Position numbers and translations under genes: made by a program. Below, piece after piece: positions 36,001 to 39,528 of a stretch of DNA of 64,000 nt (position 1 is its first letter; the number at the start of each line of letters is the position of its first letter). Under the pieces are notes generated by a model that ran no database searches, was not told the origin of the DNA, and saw nothing but the letters and a program-made list of their open reading frames with translations. The stretch is from Bedellia somnulentella (lineage: Eukaryota > Arthropoda > Insecta > Lepidoptera > Bedelliidae), in the NCBI GenBank assembly GCA_963576735.1, contig OY755197.1, positions 1,562,501-1,626,500 of the forward strand, given 5' to 3'.

Positions 36001-36997
36001 GCGTTTCCTACCTCCGAATTTTAACTAATTTGGAGGGCCACTTGTCTTTTGTGGCTCTTTAAATGGTTTTTGGGAGATGCAGTTGAAGATACCATCGATA
36101 CTTTATTTCTACCATCTGGTCTCCTATCAACTTCCAAATGTGGCTGAGTAGTTTCAAGCTTTAAAGTATAGAATAGAATAGATAGATAGGCTGTATAGTG
36201 TCGGCTAAGAATAGCATTACCCCATTTCTTCCGGTGGGTGTACGTATGAGGCGACTAACGGTATTGGGGCATTTAAGGGATTTTTGGGCGATGTGGTTGG
36301 AGGCCCATCACCAACAACCTTTATTTTACCATCTTTACCCCACTCAACTTTCGAAAAGTGGCTGAGGAATTTCTAATTCCTAAGCTCTGGCTACCCCTTT
36401 CGGGATTTATAGCCGTGAGTATATGTATGTAATACATACATATACTCACGGCTATTACATACATGCATACATACATACTATGTATGTATATATGTATGTA
36501 ATAGAATAGAATAGAATAACTCTTTATTGCACATCAAACACAAATTTACAAAAATAATAATATGATCAAACAGTTCACAGTGAGGTACTTTGTATGGTAT
36601 GATACTTTGACTATTTGATATTTAAACATCATCGTTGCATTGTTTTCGATTCCATAATGGCTCTGCCGAGTCCTCAATAAATACATGTGCAACAAAACAA
36701 TTATTGTAAATTTTTTATAAAATTGTTTAAATTTATAGAAACGGGAGTCCGCAGTGAGATAAAAAAAGATTAAATACTTATTTGAATGTCAAAGGTATGT
36801 TATGGAAACGCGAGTAGAATTGGTAGATCAAATGTATGCCAACAGCATCTGTCTGCCCTGTTTGAAACTGGTGGTGTAAATATAAGTAAATACAGTAATT
36901 AACAAATAAATTTATTAGTTCATTAATAAATCTTTAAGAAACTTACGTCGGAAGCCCATCGTACATGTCTCGGCTCGGCTAAGACACTTCGCTCCAT
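2662..36997 (-). CDS. Mdm1: MDM1 homologue, microtubule-binding centriole protein; 14 coding exons assembled by hand
   Basis: Coding exons (minus strand, 5' to 3'): 36947-36997, 21554-21668, 20683-20810, 18661-18753, 16796-16952, 15631-15742, 13605-13944 (or to 14055), 12626-12756, 11596-11804, 10304-10417, 6684-6863, 5637-5837, 4245-4328, 2662-3071. All introns are GT-AG and all phases agree, giving 774 residues (811 with the longer exon 7), close to the roughly 700-residue vertebrate MDM1. Diagnostic features are three spaced motifs, SEYRSTYRW (20-28), TEYRNQFAW (148-156) and SEYKKKFRPF (247-256), matching the SEYQRxFxW repeats of MDM1, plus WYREVLDLRKRAGEYK (317-332). The C-terminal half is low-complexity, with Ser-Pro, Lys and Asn-Gly. 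In vertebrates MDM1 binds microtubules, sits in centrioles and restrains centriole duplication; the same role here is inferred. Confidence 0.85.
4245..4328 (-). CDS. Mdm1: MDM1 exon 13
   Basis: Acceptor GCATTTCAG, donor GTACAG, phase 1 to 1. Encodes residues 611-638 (DDTIKRPSSEFKAASIAEES). If the donor were not used, a stop follows after six codons, so a shorter isoform is possible. Confidence 0.78.
5637..5837 (-). CDS. Mdm1: MDM1 exon 12
   Basis: Acceptor CGTTTTACAG, donor GTGAGT, phase 1 to 1. Encodes residues 544-610, with repeated K/R-SP motifs (VKSPPEPTRVKSPEQ; MRSPDPVNW), possible proline-directed phosphorylation sites (inference). Confidence 0.82.
6684..6863 (-). CDS. Mdm1: MDM1 exon 11
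   Basis: Acceptor TTCTTCTTAG, donor GTGCGT, phase 1 to 1. Encodes residues 484-543, Asn/Ser/Arg-rich (NTSRNSTNRVRPT; ARGRRSRSVSKVG). Donor GTGCGT was chosen because it is the nearby GT that restores phase for exon 12. Confidence 0.78.
7592..7841 (+). repeat. Family B repeat (full length)
   Basis: Begins GCCGTGTAGTGTTGGCTTAG and ends with the conserved tail GCCGTGAGTATATGTATG plus TATG units. It is part of the duplicated segment (partner at 9408). Confidence 0.8.
8401..8674 (-). repeat. Family B repeat with 11-bp target duplication
   Basis: Flanked by GTTCCTCAAGT at 8390-8400 and 8675-8685; the uninterrupted site survives in copy 2 near 10101. The 5' end carries 25 extra bases (ACTTGCTGCTTGTAGG...) not seen in other copies. 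Confidence 0.85.
8758..8923 (+). repeat. Family B repeat, 5'-truncated, 11-bp target duplication
   Basis: Flanked by GATACTTTTTA at 8747-8757 and 8924-8934. It lacks about the first 80 bp. 5' truncation with a variable-length duplication is the signature of target-primed reverse transcription. Confidence 0.85.
8967..10212. repeat. Segmental tandem duplication, copy 2
   Basis: Near-identical to copy 1 apart from the two B insertions and a deletion of about 85 bp opposite 7906-7990. The Helitron here is complete and runs past the end of the duplicated unit. Confidence 0.85.
9408..9655 (+). repeat. Family B repeat
   Basis: Paralogue of 7592-7841 made by the segmental duplication, not a separate insertion. 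Confidence 0.8.
10044..10288 (+). mobile_element. Non-autonomous Helitron (complete)
   Basis: Starts A|TCCTATTAATACTATAAATG and ends GTCGGGTCAGCTAG|T: 5'-TC, 3'-CTAG, inserted between A and T as Helitrons do. No Rep/helicase coding. It ends 15 bp before MDM1 exon 10's donor boundary. Confidence 0.75.
10304..10417 (-). CDS. Mdm1: MDM1 exon 10
   Basis: Acceptor ACAATTGCAG, donor GTAAAT, phase 1 to 1. Encodes residues 446-483, starting with GKAEVKSPRRRPRSADPAPA. This is the most GC-rich stretch in the window, set in AT-rich DNA, which makes it stand out as coding. Confidence 0.85.
10456..10702 (+). repeat. Family B repeat
   Basis: Good full-length copy, used here as reference: TGTGTAGTGTCGGCTTAGAA at the 5' end, GATGCGGTTGGAGACCCATC in the middle, and CTCTGGCTACCCCTTCTAGG with a TATG tail at the 3' end. 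About 250 bp. No coding and no convincing Pol III A box. Confidence 0.85.
10703..10930. repeat. Minisatellite-like GTAGCTTGGGG/GTAGCTTAGGG repeats and a repeat tail
   Basis: The motif TTGTTTGTAGCTTAGGG recurs irregularly at 10705-10840. It is followed by GCTGAGTTTCTTACGGGTTC, a sequence I associate with common lepidopteran retroelement 3' ends (recollection). Confidence 0.4.
11240..11425 (+). repeat. Family D element with tRNA-like domain
   Basis: tRNA-like part at about 11326-11396 (GACACGGTAGCTAAATTGGC ... GGTTCGATTCCCGCCTGTGT), flanked by AAAGGATAGAAGAATTTCG and CGAAATTTTTCTTTCCTTT, which are inverted relative to each other. A family-A tail fragment (about 11190-11245) abuts the 5' side. 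Confidence 0.7.
11415..11535. repeat. Dispersed repeat G
   Basis: AACCTAGTAAGATTAAAAAA ... TGCAAAACATCAAATCATCC, repeated at 29390-29512 and 49875-50022. Contains short palindromes of the type TTTTTTGCAAAAAA. Confidence 0.6.
11596..11804 (-). CDS. Mdm1: MDM1 exon 9
   Basis: Acceptor ATATTTCAG, donor GTACGT, phase 2 to 1. Encodes residues 376-445, a Lys/Ser/Gln-rich, probably disordered segment (KKFRSFKSAPHQS; SPQKQKKKLQGQ). The phase decides the frame; the longer-looking Arg-rich frame on the same strand is a shadow. Confidence 0.82.
12344..12610 (-). repeat. Family B repeat
   Basis: Full length; ends against the CGGCAAAGAA flank 15 bp from the donor side of MDM1 exon 8. Contains an internal duplication (AATTTTGAATTGAAAATTGA). 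Confidence 0.8.
12626..12756 (-). CDS. Mdm1: MDM1 exon 8
   Basis: Acceptor CTTTCTCTAG, donor GTATGT, phase 0 to 2. Encodes residues 333-375, YRGWGTELTPEHLTALYNKQ followed by IELWYQVSRRSS. This continues the conserved block begun in exon 7: the vertebrate protein also follows EYK with a basic stretch and a helix. Strongly GC-rich. Confidence 0.87.
13143..13365 (+). repeat. Family B repeat, diverged
   Basis: Lacks the first bases. GGCGATGCGGTTGGAGACCC and the terminal GGCCGTGAGTATATGTAGG are recognisable. Confidence 0.7.
13605..13944 (-). CDS. Mdm1: MDM1 exon 7 (third EYK motif and WYREVLDLRK block)
   Basis: Encodes residues 219-332 including KRYKSEYKKKFRPFSQYIYE and, at the end, DSWYREVLDLRKRAGEYK, the most MDM1-like block in the protein. 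Donor is GTGATT after AAG, a weak site, but phase 0 joins exactly to exon 8 (YRGWGTEL). The acceptor is uncertain: TTATTCCAG at 13945 fits the phase and has pyrimidines. A site starting the exon at 14055 is also in phase and would add 37 residues (including MSFQALPEPCKSSSFRTSK). If the donor is not used, the frame reads 21 more codons to a stop at 13542. Confidence 0.8.
14056..15630. other. MDM1 intron 6, repeat-poor
   Basis: AT-rich unique-looking DNA. Overlapping ORFs of 60-78 codons occur on both strands (14849-15080), which argues for chance. Confidence 0.5.
15631..15742 (-). CDS. Mdm1: MDM1 exon 6
   Basis: Acceptor CATTCCAG, donor GTAAGT, phase 1 to 2. Encodes residues 182-218: an acidic stretch, then VPKRYIEDYLWNGQKP. 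AT-rich codons, in contrast to exons 2-5. Confidence 0.85.
15856..15993. mobile_element. Palindromic MITE, 138 bp, TCA target duplication
   Basis: Ends CGCCCGATTTCTGAATTGAG and its complement, arms of about 55 bp, flanked by TCA on both sides (15853-15855, 15994-15996). The second copy at 28359-28496 has the same length and a TTA duplication. Confidence 0.8.
15997..16126 (-). mobile_element. MITE of the TGTGG...CCACA family, truncated
   Basis: Right end TGTTTCCACACC is the inverted start TGTGGAAACAGC of copies at 32447 and 57613. The other end is lost where it meets the palindromic MITE. Confidence 0.65.
16415..16740 (+). repeat. Family A tRNA-derived SINE
   Basis: Head GACCGTGATAGCTCAGTGGG (A-box-like) and GGATCAAATTCCGG (B-box-like), body with GGTTAATTATCATAGGTGTT, tail CTCTGCCAATATACGGCGTG. 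It lacks the CCCCTTCGGGG hairpin. Confidence 0.8.
16796..16952 (-). CDS. Mdm1: MDM1 exon 5 (second EYR motif)
   Basis: Acceptor TTTTTTTTACAAAAAG, donor GTATGA, phase 0 to 1. Encodes residues 130-181 with IAKEPQRASTEYRNQFAW, the clearest MDM1 repeat, followed by RKSISMGALKKAAA, a basic Ser/Lys helix-like segment. A family-A SINE ends 55 bp past the donor. Confidence 0.9.
17512..17550 (-). ncRNA. Hammerhead-ribozyme-like motif in Penelope 3' region (degenerate)
   Basis: Minus strand reads AATGACTCGTGTTGAGTCGA then AACGCGTC. GACTC/GAGTC form a 5-bp stem II with a GTGTT loop, followed by GAAAC and GCGTC as in hammerhead cores. The CTGANGA box is not intact (CTCGTCAATGA). Penelope-like elements are known to carry hammerheads in their terminal repeats, and this lies downstream of the ORF where one is expected. 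Confidence 0.35.
17648..18044 (-). pseudogene. Penelope-like GIY-YIG endonuclease C-terminus, frameshifted
   Basis: Two overlapping frames: 17826-18044 carries KRYLCNQKEKLDKHRQSGVY and YIGQTGRSFLTR; 17648-17908 carries AAFRNDHPERSHFAKHLLDT and LGYTVSPLLTIFSNN. A single shift between them makes the domain non-functional as it stands. Confidence 0.85.
18395..18640 (-). repeat. Family F tRNA-derived SINE
   Basis: Head CAGCCGTGGCCGAGTGGATA, B-box-like GGTTCGATCCCCGC; body GATTGTTTCTTAGTCTTGG, then CCCATAATACAAGTTC and TTGGGGCTAACTTGATCTGT. This tail resembles a very common lepidopteran SINE (recollection). It begins 20 bp after the MDM1 exon 4 donor, same strand. Confidence 0.8.
18661..18753 (-). 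CDS. Mdm1: MDM1 exon 4
   Basis: Acceptor TTTTGCAG, donor GTGAGA, phase 0 at both ends, so it is skippable without frameshift. Encodes residues 99-129, rich in Arg/Ser, ending QTRWTDTVEPK. A SINE lies only 20 bp beyond its donor. Confidence 0.85.
18754..19400. other. MDM1 intron 3 segment, no feature recognised
   Basis: AT-rich with a GC-richer patch at 18960-19150. No ORF, tRNA or known repeat match seen. Confidence 0.4.
19402..19630 (-). repeat. Family D element with tRNA-like domain
   Basis: Diverged tRNA-like part (AGCTCAATTGGCAGAGCGAC, then GGTCGCAGGTTCGATCCCCG on minus). The long 5' flank includes GGAGGAAGGTAACGTTTACA. Confidence 0.7.
19713..19960 (-). repeat. Family B repeat inserted in a D-type element
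   Basis: Target duplication TGTAGGGATT at 19703-19712 and 19961-19970. The flanks (TTGTTCATGAAAACCT on one side, ATTACTAATAAATAAA on the other) rejoin into the sequence seen intact at 29065-29110. Confidence 0.85.
20399..20439 (-). repeat. Duplicate of MDM1 exon 3 3' end and donor
   Basis: GACTGCCTGCGAGCGGGCTA followed by GGGTATGTACCGATG matches 20664-20710 with a 4-bp gap and few changes, and keeps a GTATGT donor. Its upstream side is a family-C fragment, not exon 3. Confidence 0.75.
20460..20560 (-). repeat. Family C non-LTR fragment
   Basis: Encodes RRTRLDQMAGIYSLKNKREC, a diverged version of the RRTHLDQIESVLKKAGVRSM peptide at 25101; truncated on both sides. Confidence 0.65.
20683..20810 (-). 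CDS. Mdm1: MDM1 exon 3
   Basis: Acceptor TTCCCCAG, donor GTACGT, phase 1 to 0. Encodes residues 56-98, beginning GHVEPAMPRRKKYPGVAYK; the E-P...R-R...Y pattern resembles the stretch after the first repeat in vertebrate MDM1. About 45 bp spanning its 3' end and donor recur at 20399-20439. Confidence 0.85.
20848..21090 (+). repeat. Family B repeat
   Basis: Full length, 38 bp upstream of the MDM1 exon 3 acceptor boundary and opposite in strand to the gene. Confidence 0.8.
21554..21668 (-). CDS. Mdm1: MDM1 exon 2 (first EYR motif)
   Basis: Acceptor GTTGTTGCAG, donor GTAAGT, entering in phase 0 and leaving in phase 1. Encodes residues 18-55, starting LHSEYRSTYRWHEFK, the first copy of the MDM1 repeat motif, then a Pro/Ala-rich linker. 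GC-rich codons, unlike the AT-rich introns. Confidence 0.88.
21717..21846 (+). mobile_element. 130-bp MITE with CAAGCACGAG termini
   Basis: CAAGCACGAGC ... GCTCGTGCTTG inverted ends. Copies at 27178-27307, 30791-30913 and 41586-41715 share the ends and interior (CGACACGATAACGGTTAGAA). No target duplication found. Confidence 0.75.
21923..21948. repeat. AAAG microsatellite
   Basis: GAAAGAAAGAAAG run. Confidence 0.7.
22010..22173 (-). repeat. Family B repeat, lacking its 3' tail
   Basis: GGCTTAGAATAGCACTATCC through GAGACCCATCACCGAGAACC on minus. An expanded ACCCTACCCTACC patch lies inside. Confidence 0.7.
22282..22649 (+). repeat. Family A SINE, full length with 11-bp target duplication
   Basis: Best copy. 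Target duplication AAGATTAAGAG at 22271-22281 and 22650-22660. A-box-like GATAGCCCAGTGGGTAG, B-box-like GTTCAAATCC, then a body of about 280 bp. Tail CTCTGCCAACCCCTTCGGGG, then GGCGTGAACG and TTATG repeats. The tRNA-type head means internal Pol III transcription is likely. Confidence 0.9.
22970..23190 (+). repeat. Family C non-LTR 3' fragment
   Basis: Diverged copy of 25094-25330, ending GTCTCTGCCTACTCCAATGG. Confidence 0.7.
23190..24015. other. Intron 1 segment with scraps of repeats
   Basis: Mostly unassigned AT-rich DNA. 23840-23945 is a partial family D copy (TTGTTCATGAAAACCTCATG and GGTGTCGAAATTTTTC, most of the tRNA-like part deleted). 23735-23790 is a scrap of family B. Confidence 0.5.
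24020..24145 (+). repeat. Family A SINE, 3' part only
   Basis: From TCACGTGAGAACACTG to the tail CTCTGCCAACCC, GGATATATG. Confidence 0.7.
24523..24675 (-). repeat. Family A SINE, 3' part only
   Basis: Minus strand: ends with ACCCCTTCGGGGATATACGG. 5'-truncated. Confidence 0.75.
25094..25330 (+). mobile_element. Family C non-LTR retrotransposon 3' end (reference copy)
   Basis: A 67-codon open frame encodes GNVSRGRPRRTHLDQIESVL, KKAGVRSMKNKRACMKRLMD and DRTKWRSIVSAYPNGN. This is the extreme C-terminus typical of arthropod endonuclease/reverse-transcriptase LINEs (G-R-G-R-P basic patch, D-R-x-x-W-R). Stop, then GGCGTGAGTTTATGTATG. The upstream reverse transcriptase is missing. Confidence 0.8.
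25650..25830 (-). repeat. Family C fragment
   Basis: Inverted relative to 25094-25330, more diverged; TCTGCCTATCCCAATGG on minus. Confidence 0.7.
26128..26355 (+). repeat. Family C fragment
   Basis: Nearly identical to 25094-25330 (two young copies in 1 kb). Frame open through SAYPNGN and tail GGCGTGAGTATATGTATG. Confidence 0.8.
26362..26440 (+). repeat. Family C fragment, 3' end only
   Basis: GGTTTGCTAGGATCGTACGA to a TATGTATG tail, lying directly behind the preceding copy. Confidence 0.65.
26441..27115. mobile_element. 675-bp DNA transposon-like element, 4-bp TATG duplication
   Basis: Ends TGTCGCAGTCAACTG and CAGTTGACTGCGACA, extending as imperfect inverted repeats for about 40 bp. Flanked by TATG at 26437-26440 and 27116-27119. 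No transposase frame inside. Confidence 0.75.
27178..27307 (+). mobile_element. 130-bp MITE with CAAGCACGAG termini
   Basis: Same length and ends as 21717-21846; few differences. Confidence 0.75.
27478..27727 (+). repeat. Family B repeat
   Basis: Full length, subtype with GATCGTAAGAGGCGACTAAG and CCCGTTAAGGGATTA. Confidence 0.8.
27907..28075 (+). repeat. Family B repeat with internal deletion
   Basis: 5' part GTGTAGTGTCGCCTAAG and tail are kept. The middle from GGCGATGCGG to TTATTTT is missing. Confidence 0.7.
28359..28496. mobile_element. Palindromic MITE, 138 bp, TTA target duplication
   Basis: Same as 15856-15993. TTA at 28356-28358 and 28497-28499, favouring a PIF/Harbinger-like origin (inference). 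Confidence 0.8.
28564..28806 (-). repeat. Family B repeat
   Basis: Full length, tail TATGTATGTATATA on minus. Confidence 0.8.
29060..29228 (+). repeat. Family D element with intact tRNA-like cloverleaf
   Basis: tRNA-like domain 29128-29200: acceptor GACACGG/CTGTGTC, D-arm GCTC...GAGC, anticodon stem TCGGG/CCCGA with loop GCGTATA (anticodon GTA, Tyr), T-arm GCGGG/CCCGC. Position 33 is C instead of U and no intron is present, so it is a tRNA derivative, not a working tRNA-Tyr gene. 5' flank TTGTTCATGAAAACCTCATG. Confidence 0.75.
29390..29512. repeat. Dispersed repeat G
   Basis: TTTGCAAAAAACCTAGTAAG to CATCAAATCATCCTGCGAC, as at 11415 and 49875. Confidence 0.6.
29669..30410 (+). repeat. Tandem array, about 145-bp unit
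   Basis: Units start AACCGAC at 29669, 29838, 29983, 30128 and 30272 (lengths 169, 145, 145, 144), then two short units at 30272 and 30350. Unit content: AACCGACCAAAAAAAGAAAG, GAGGTTCTGTGTTTGACC, TATG microsatellite, TCCGCGATTATCTC, GCTATTTGGATGCGGTTTTC. The first unit is longer because its TATG run (29708-29742) has expanded. Confidence 0.9.
30791..30913 (+). mobile_element. MITE with CAAGCACGAG termini, 123 bp
   Basis: As 21717-21846 with a 7-bp deletion after the left end. Confidence 0.75.
31193..32208. mobile_element. Foldback element: 183-bp inverted arms, 650-bp spacer
   Basis: Arms 31193-31375 and 32026-32208 are near-perfect inverted repeats. Inner ends AAGTCGGTGCCAAAC; outer ends AAAAACTTCAAATTAAAAAC. 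The spacer (31376-32025) is GC-richer at 31440-31590, holds CTTTATATAGG and a 71-codon ORF without family resemblance, and does not match other repeats in the window. Confidence 0.8.
32342..32425 (+). repeat. Family C fragment, 3' end
   Basis: CGAGAGGTTTGCCAGGATCG to ACGCGTGAGTTTCAG. Confidence 0.65.
32447..32587 (+). mobile_element. MITE of TGTGG...CCACA family, GATG duplication
   Basis: Starts TGTGGAAACAGCAAAGATAT, ends ACTCCCACA. GATG at 32443-32446 and 32588-32591. Confidence 0.8.
32857..33176 (+). repeat. Family A SINE, lacking the hairpin tail
   Basis: Complete head and body, very close to 22282-22649; stops at CTCTGCCAA, so the last 40 bp are missing. Confidence 0.85.
33180..33645. 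other. Intron 1 segment, no feature recognised
   Basis: AT-rich without ORFs or matches to the families in the window. Confidence 0.4.
33646..34073 (-). repeat. Family B repeat, old, split
   Basis: 3' part at 33646-33740 (GGCCATAAATCCC) and 5' part at 33965-34073 (TCTAAGCCGACACTCCCCAG), separated by about 220 bp of other sequence. Confidence 0.55.
34275..34521 (-). repeat. Family B repeat
   Basis: Same subtype as 27478 (GATCACCCACGGG); a few bases deleted near its 5' end (CTAAGCCACACGGC). Confidence 0.8.
34680..34873. mobile_element. MITE, 194 bp, TAA target duplication
   Basis: Inverted ends AGAGCTTATTCCATT / AATGGAATAAGCTCT. TAA at 34677-34679 and 34874-34876. Internal CTGAATTCAGA palindromes. 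Confidence 0.8.
35125..35190 (+). repeat. Family C fragment, tail only
   Basis: CGATCGATGTCTCTGCCTAC, diverged. Confidence 0.5.
35263..35621 (-). repeat. Family A SINE, full length
   Basis: Ends ACCCCTTCGGGGATATTCGG, then GTGAACGTTTATGTTTTG on minus. Confidence 0.85.
35742..36165 (+). repeat. Family B repeat interrupted by a family D element
   Basis: Halves 35742-35830 and 36053-36165 flank the D element. GGCTCTTTTAAATG / GGCTCTTTAAATG is duplicated at the junctions. Confidence 0.8.
35831..36052 (-). mobile_element. Family D element, 222 bp, with 13-14 bp target duplication
   Basis: Defines the element's full extent. 5' flank of about 110 bp (AAGTGGCCCTCCAAATTAG, GGAGGTAGGAAACGC, AAACACTACTTAAACGTG), then AAATAAAGGATAGAAGAATT, the tRNA-like cloverleaf (35868-35941, anticodon position GTA), and CGAAATTTTTCTTTCCTTTA. 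The tRNA part is central instead of 5'-terminal, unusual for a SINE. The duplication indicates retroposition. Confidence 0.82.
36189..36431 (+). repeat. Family B repeat with tail fused to an inverted B tail
   Basis: Full length. Its last 22 bp (36410-36431) are mirrored by 36433-36454, giving a 45-bp near-perfect palindrome. Confidence 0.85.
36432..36540. repeat. ATAC/TATG microsatellite hairpins and (AATAG)n
   Basis: CTATTACATACATGCATACA is inverted at 36484-36507, followed by AATAGAATAGAATAGAAT and ACTCTTTATTGCACATCAA, which resembles a retroelement 3' end also hinted at near 56825. Confidence 0.5.
36947..36997 (-). CDS. Mdm1: MDM1 exon 1 (start codon)
   Basis: Encodes 17 residues starting MERSVLAEPRHVRW. 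It ends with the codon GAC before donor GTAAGT, phase 0. The start context has A at -3 and G at +4. It is followed by the very large intron 1 (about 15.3 kb), which holds about a third of the repeats in the window. A non-coding exon further upstream is possible. Confidence 0.75.
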
Positions 36998-36999
36998 AA

Positions 37000-37200
37000 T
37001 TTCACCAACTTTCGCAATCACGACACCATTATACAAAACACAACAATCTCACAAAAACTCATAAAAAACACACTTTTCCTATTTTTCTTCGTTCGGTTAT
37101 GTTCGGAGTACTTCGGGTAACATCGGGGAAAGCGGCACAGACGGTTGTCAGCGCGGGCGCCGATTGGCGTACTACTGAATCGGCAAGACGTAGTGATGCT
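37000..37200 (-). promoter_or_regulatory. MDM1 promoter region
   Basis: CpG-richer island of about 100 bp (37085-37185) in AT-rich DNA, with CCAAT on the minus strand at 37163-37167, about 165 nt upstream of the ATG, and no obvious TATA box. It fits a housekeeping-type promoter and is placed only by its position before exon 1. Confidence 0.5.
37018..37029 (-). CDS. possible 3-codon upstream ORF in MDM1 leader
   Basis: ATG GTG TCG TGA, 20 nt before the main start. It matters only if transcription starts upstream of 37029, which the sequence cannot show. Confidence 0.3.
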   Translation of the reverse strand: MVS

Positions 37201-37980
37201 AGATGAATTTCTATGATTCCCACCAAAAACCCAAAATTTTGCTTTTGAGGAAAATAGCCTTACAGATTGAAATAGCCCGTTTTCTACTTAATTTTTAGGC
37301 AAATGCTATATTTGGCGAATACCCAATGTGAATTTACTTACAAAAAGGAACACATTATGTTCTGCCACTCATAGATGTTTTGTTTTTTTTTTACCGAGAA
37401 GAATTTTAAATATACGTAAAATAATATATAATGGACGGAAACAGTGCTTCTAGGTCACTTTAAATAGTAATCTTAATCTTTAAATAGTTCTCAGACATAG
37501 TTGTACAAAATCAAATTCTCCAATTTCTCTAATCCTCAATTTTTCACTCCAACTATCCCCCCGAAAATATGTCTTCTCTAAATACCCCCCAAAGTTAAAA
37601 AATATTACAAATTTGGCGGCAAAACCCCAACCTGGCAACACAAGACCCCGCCATGCAAATTTTTACACACTTTTCTACGGTCCCGTAACCACGCTATGCT
37701 TTGCTACATTTGATTTTAATTCAAGCATAAAATATGTATCAGCTGTACTTGTTATATGTGTAGAGTAATGAGACTGTCTTTGAGTTAGACGTGTCAAATC
37801 TGTTACGTTAGTTATATGTTTTTTGTAGCACTAATAGAAAAATGAAATAAATGCAACTTCACGCTTGATTATTATAAAAATAGATCACTTATTGTTCATG
37901 AGCACATCTTTTAATTTATACTCAATAATATATAGAATATGGCCTAAAACTTTTTGAAACTGGGTTGTTAGTAGAAAATA
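37200..37980. other. Upstream of MDM1, no gene seen
   Basis: AT-rich. A C-rich run (ACTATCCCCCCG, 37551-37620) and short AT stretches only. Confidence 0.4.
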
Positions 37981-37981
37981 A

Positions 37982-38541
37982 TTTTTAACAAAAAGAAAAC
38001 CGACTTCATAGAAAAACAACCGAAAATAAACAATCTTGTACTAAAAAGTACGAAATAAGTTTTTTAATTGAATATGAGTACTGTGATTGATACCTTAGCA
38101 ATTTCTTTATTCCACACGCGTCAGTTCAACCTACCTAAATATTACAATTCTCTTAAATTAGTTTGTGAGCCGGTGCCAGCCTCGATGGTAATTGATAATA
38201 AGAAGTGTGTATTTCGCACTTCATATACATGTAAAATGTAGGGTACCTTGTAGTTGTAGGGTAAATTGATTTTTGTACGATATAATATTTTTAAGATTGT
38301 AATAATCAGAGATAGATAGCAGGGTGAATTTACTTTTGTTTGTCTGGCACCGACTCAAAAATTAATTTAAGAGAATTGTAATATTTAGGTAGGTTGAACT
38401 GACGCGTGTGGAATAAAGAAATTGCTAAGGTATCAATCACAGTACTCATATTCAATTAAAAAACTTATTTCGTACTTTTTAGTACTAGATTGTTTATTTT
38501 CGGTTGTTTTTCTATGAAGTCGGTTTTCTTTTTGTTAAAAA
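37982..38541. mobile_element. Foldback element: 197-bp inverted arms, 166-bp spacer
   Basis: Arms 37982-38178 and 38345-38541, same length and nearly identical when inverted. Outer ends TTTTTAACAAAAAGAAAACC; inner ends CGGTGCCA/TGGCACCG. Shares the CCGACTTC motif with the other foldback and the tandem array, but not the arm sequence. Confidence 0.82.
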
Positions 38542-38747
38542 ATATTTTATTTTACGAGTTTTAGAGATGGGTAGACCTGGCAAAGATGCCTCTCGGATGA
38601 GGAAGCGACAATTACTGTATTATTCTTCGTATTTCCGGTATTTCTATTATAGTACGATATTAAATAGGCTCAACCATATGTAACCTTACATTATTCTTAA
38701 AATCCTTCGAAAGGCGATGGTCTTCAATTCTACATCTCAAGAAAGAC

Positions 38748-38922
38748 TCAAACGCTCACGCCGAATATCCCTGAAGGGGTTAGCAGAGGTAGTAATACTT
38801 CTGAATATCACGTGACATTGTCAACTGTTGTTCAGAGTACCCACGATTTATTAGGCAGTGTTCTCACGTTATACAGGGCAGGCCTATCGGCGTTTTGAAC
38901 AAATACACTGTCACATAATTGT
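38748..38922 (-). repeat. Family A SINE, 3' part
   Basis: Diverged; ACCCCTTCAGGGATATTCGG tail on minus. Confidence 0.7.
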
Positions 38923-39528
38923 GAGTTTCGACAGTCCTCTCGATTTCCTGGGATGCCATCATCAGATCCTGGTCTCATGGTACTTTCTCGGTAACAATAA
39001 CATAACAAAAGAAATGTTTAGTGAACCTGTACTTCTCTTCATAAAAGCTACGAAGAGGAGTATAAATCTATATAGAATGTGGAAAGAACTGTTTCCTAAT
39101 ACCTAGTGATTGAGGATCCACACCTTCTATCATCAGCTCAGCAGCATAACAATATGATTTTCAGAAGCAAATGCCAATATAAGTTCAGAAAATATGTAAA
39201 ACGCGGTACATTTGCCTATAAAATTTGAGGGTTCCCCTCGATTTCTCCAGGATCCCATCATCAGACCCTGTTATCCTCATCATGGTACCAATCCGGGAGT
39301 ATCTTCTTTCGAATAAAAAAATAATAATCAAAATCGGTTCATAAATGGCGAAGTAATCGGCGAACAAACATAAAAAAAATAAAAAAATATACCGGTCGAA
39401 TTGAGAACACTCCTTTTTTTGAAGTCGGTTAAAATACAAGTAAAAAGGTTCTTAATCCTAACTTATAACTGCAACGTTTTTAGTCGTACGTATAAACGTT
39501 TTGTTTATGCTGATGTTTTTGTTATTTA

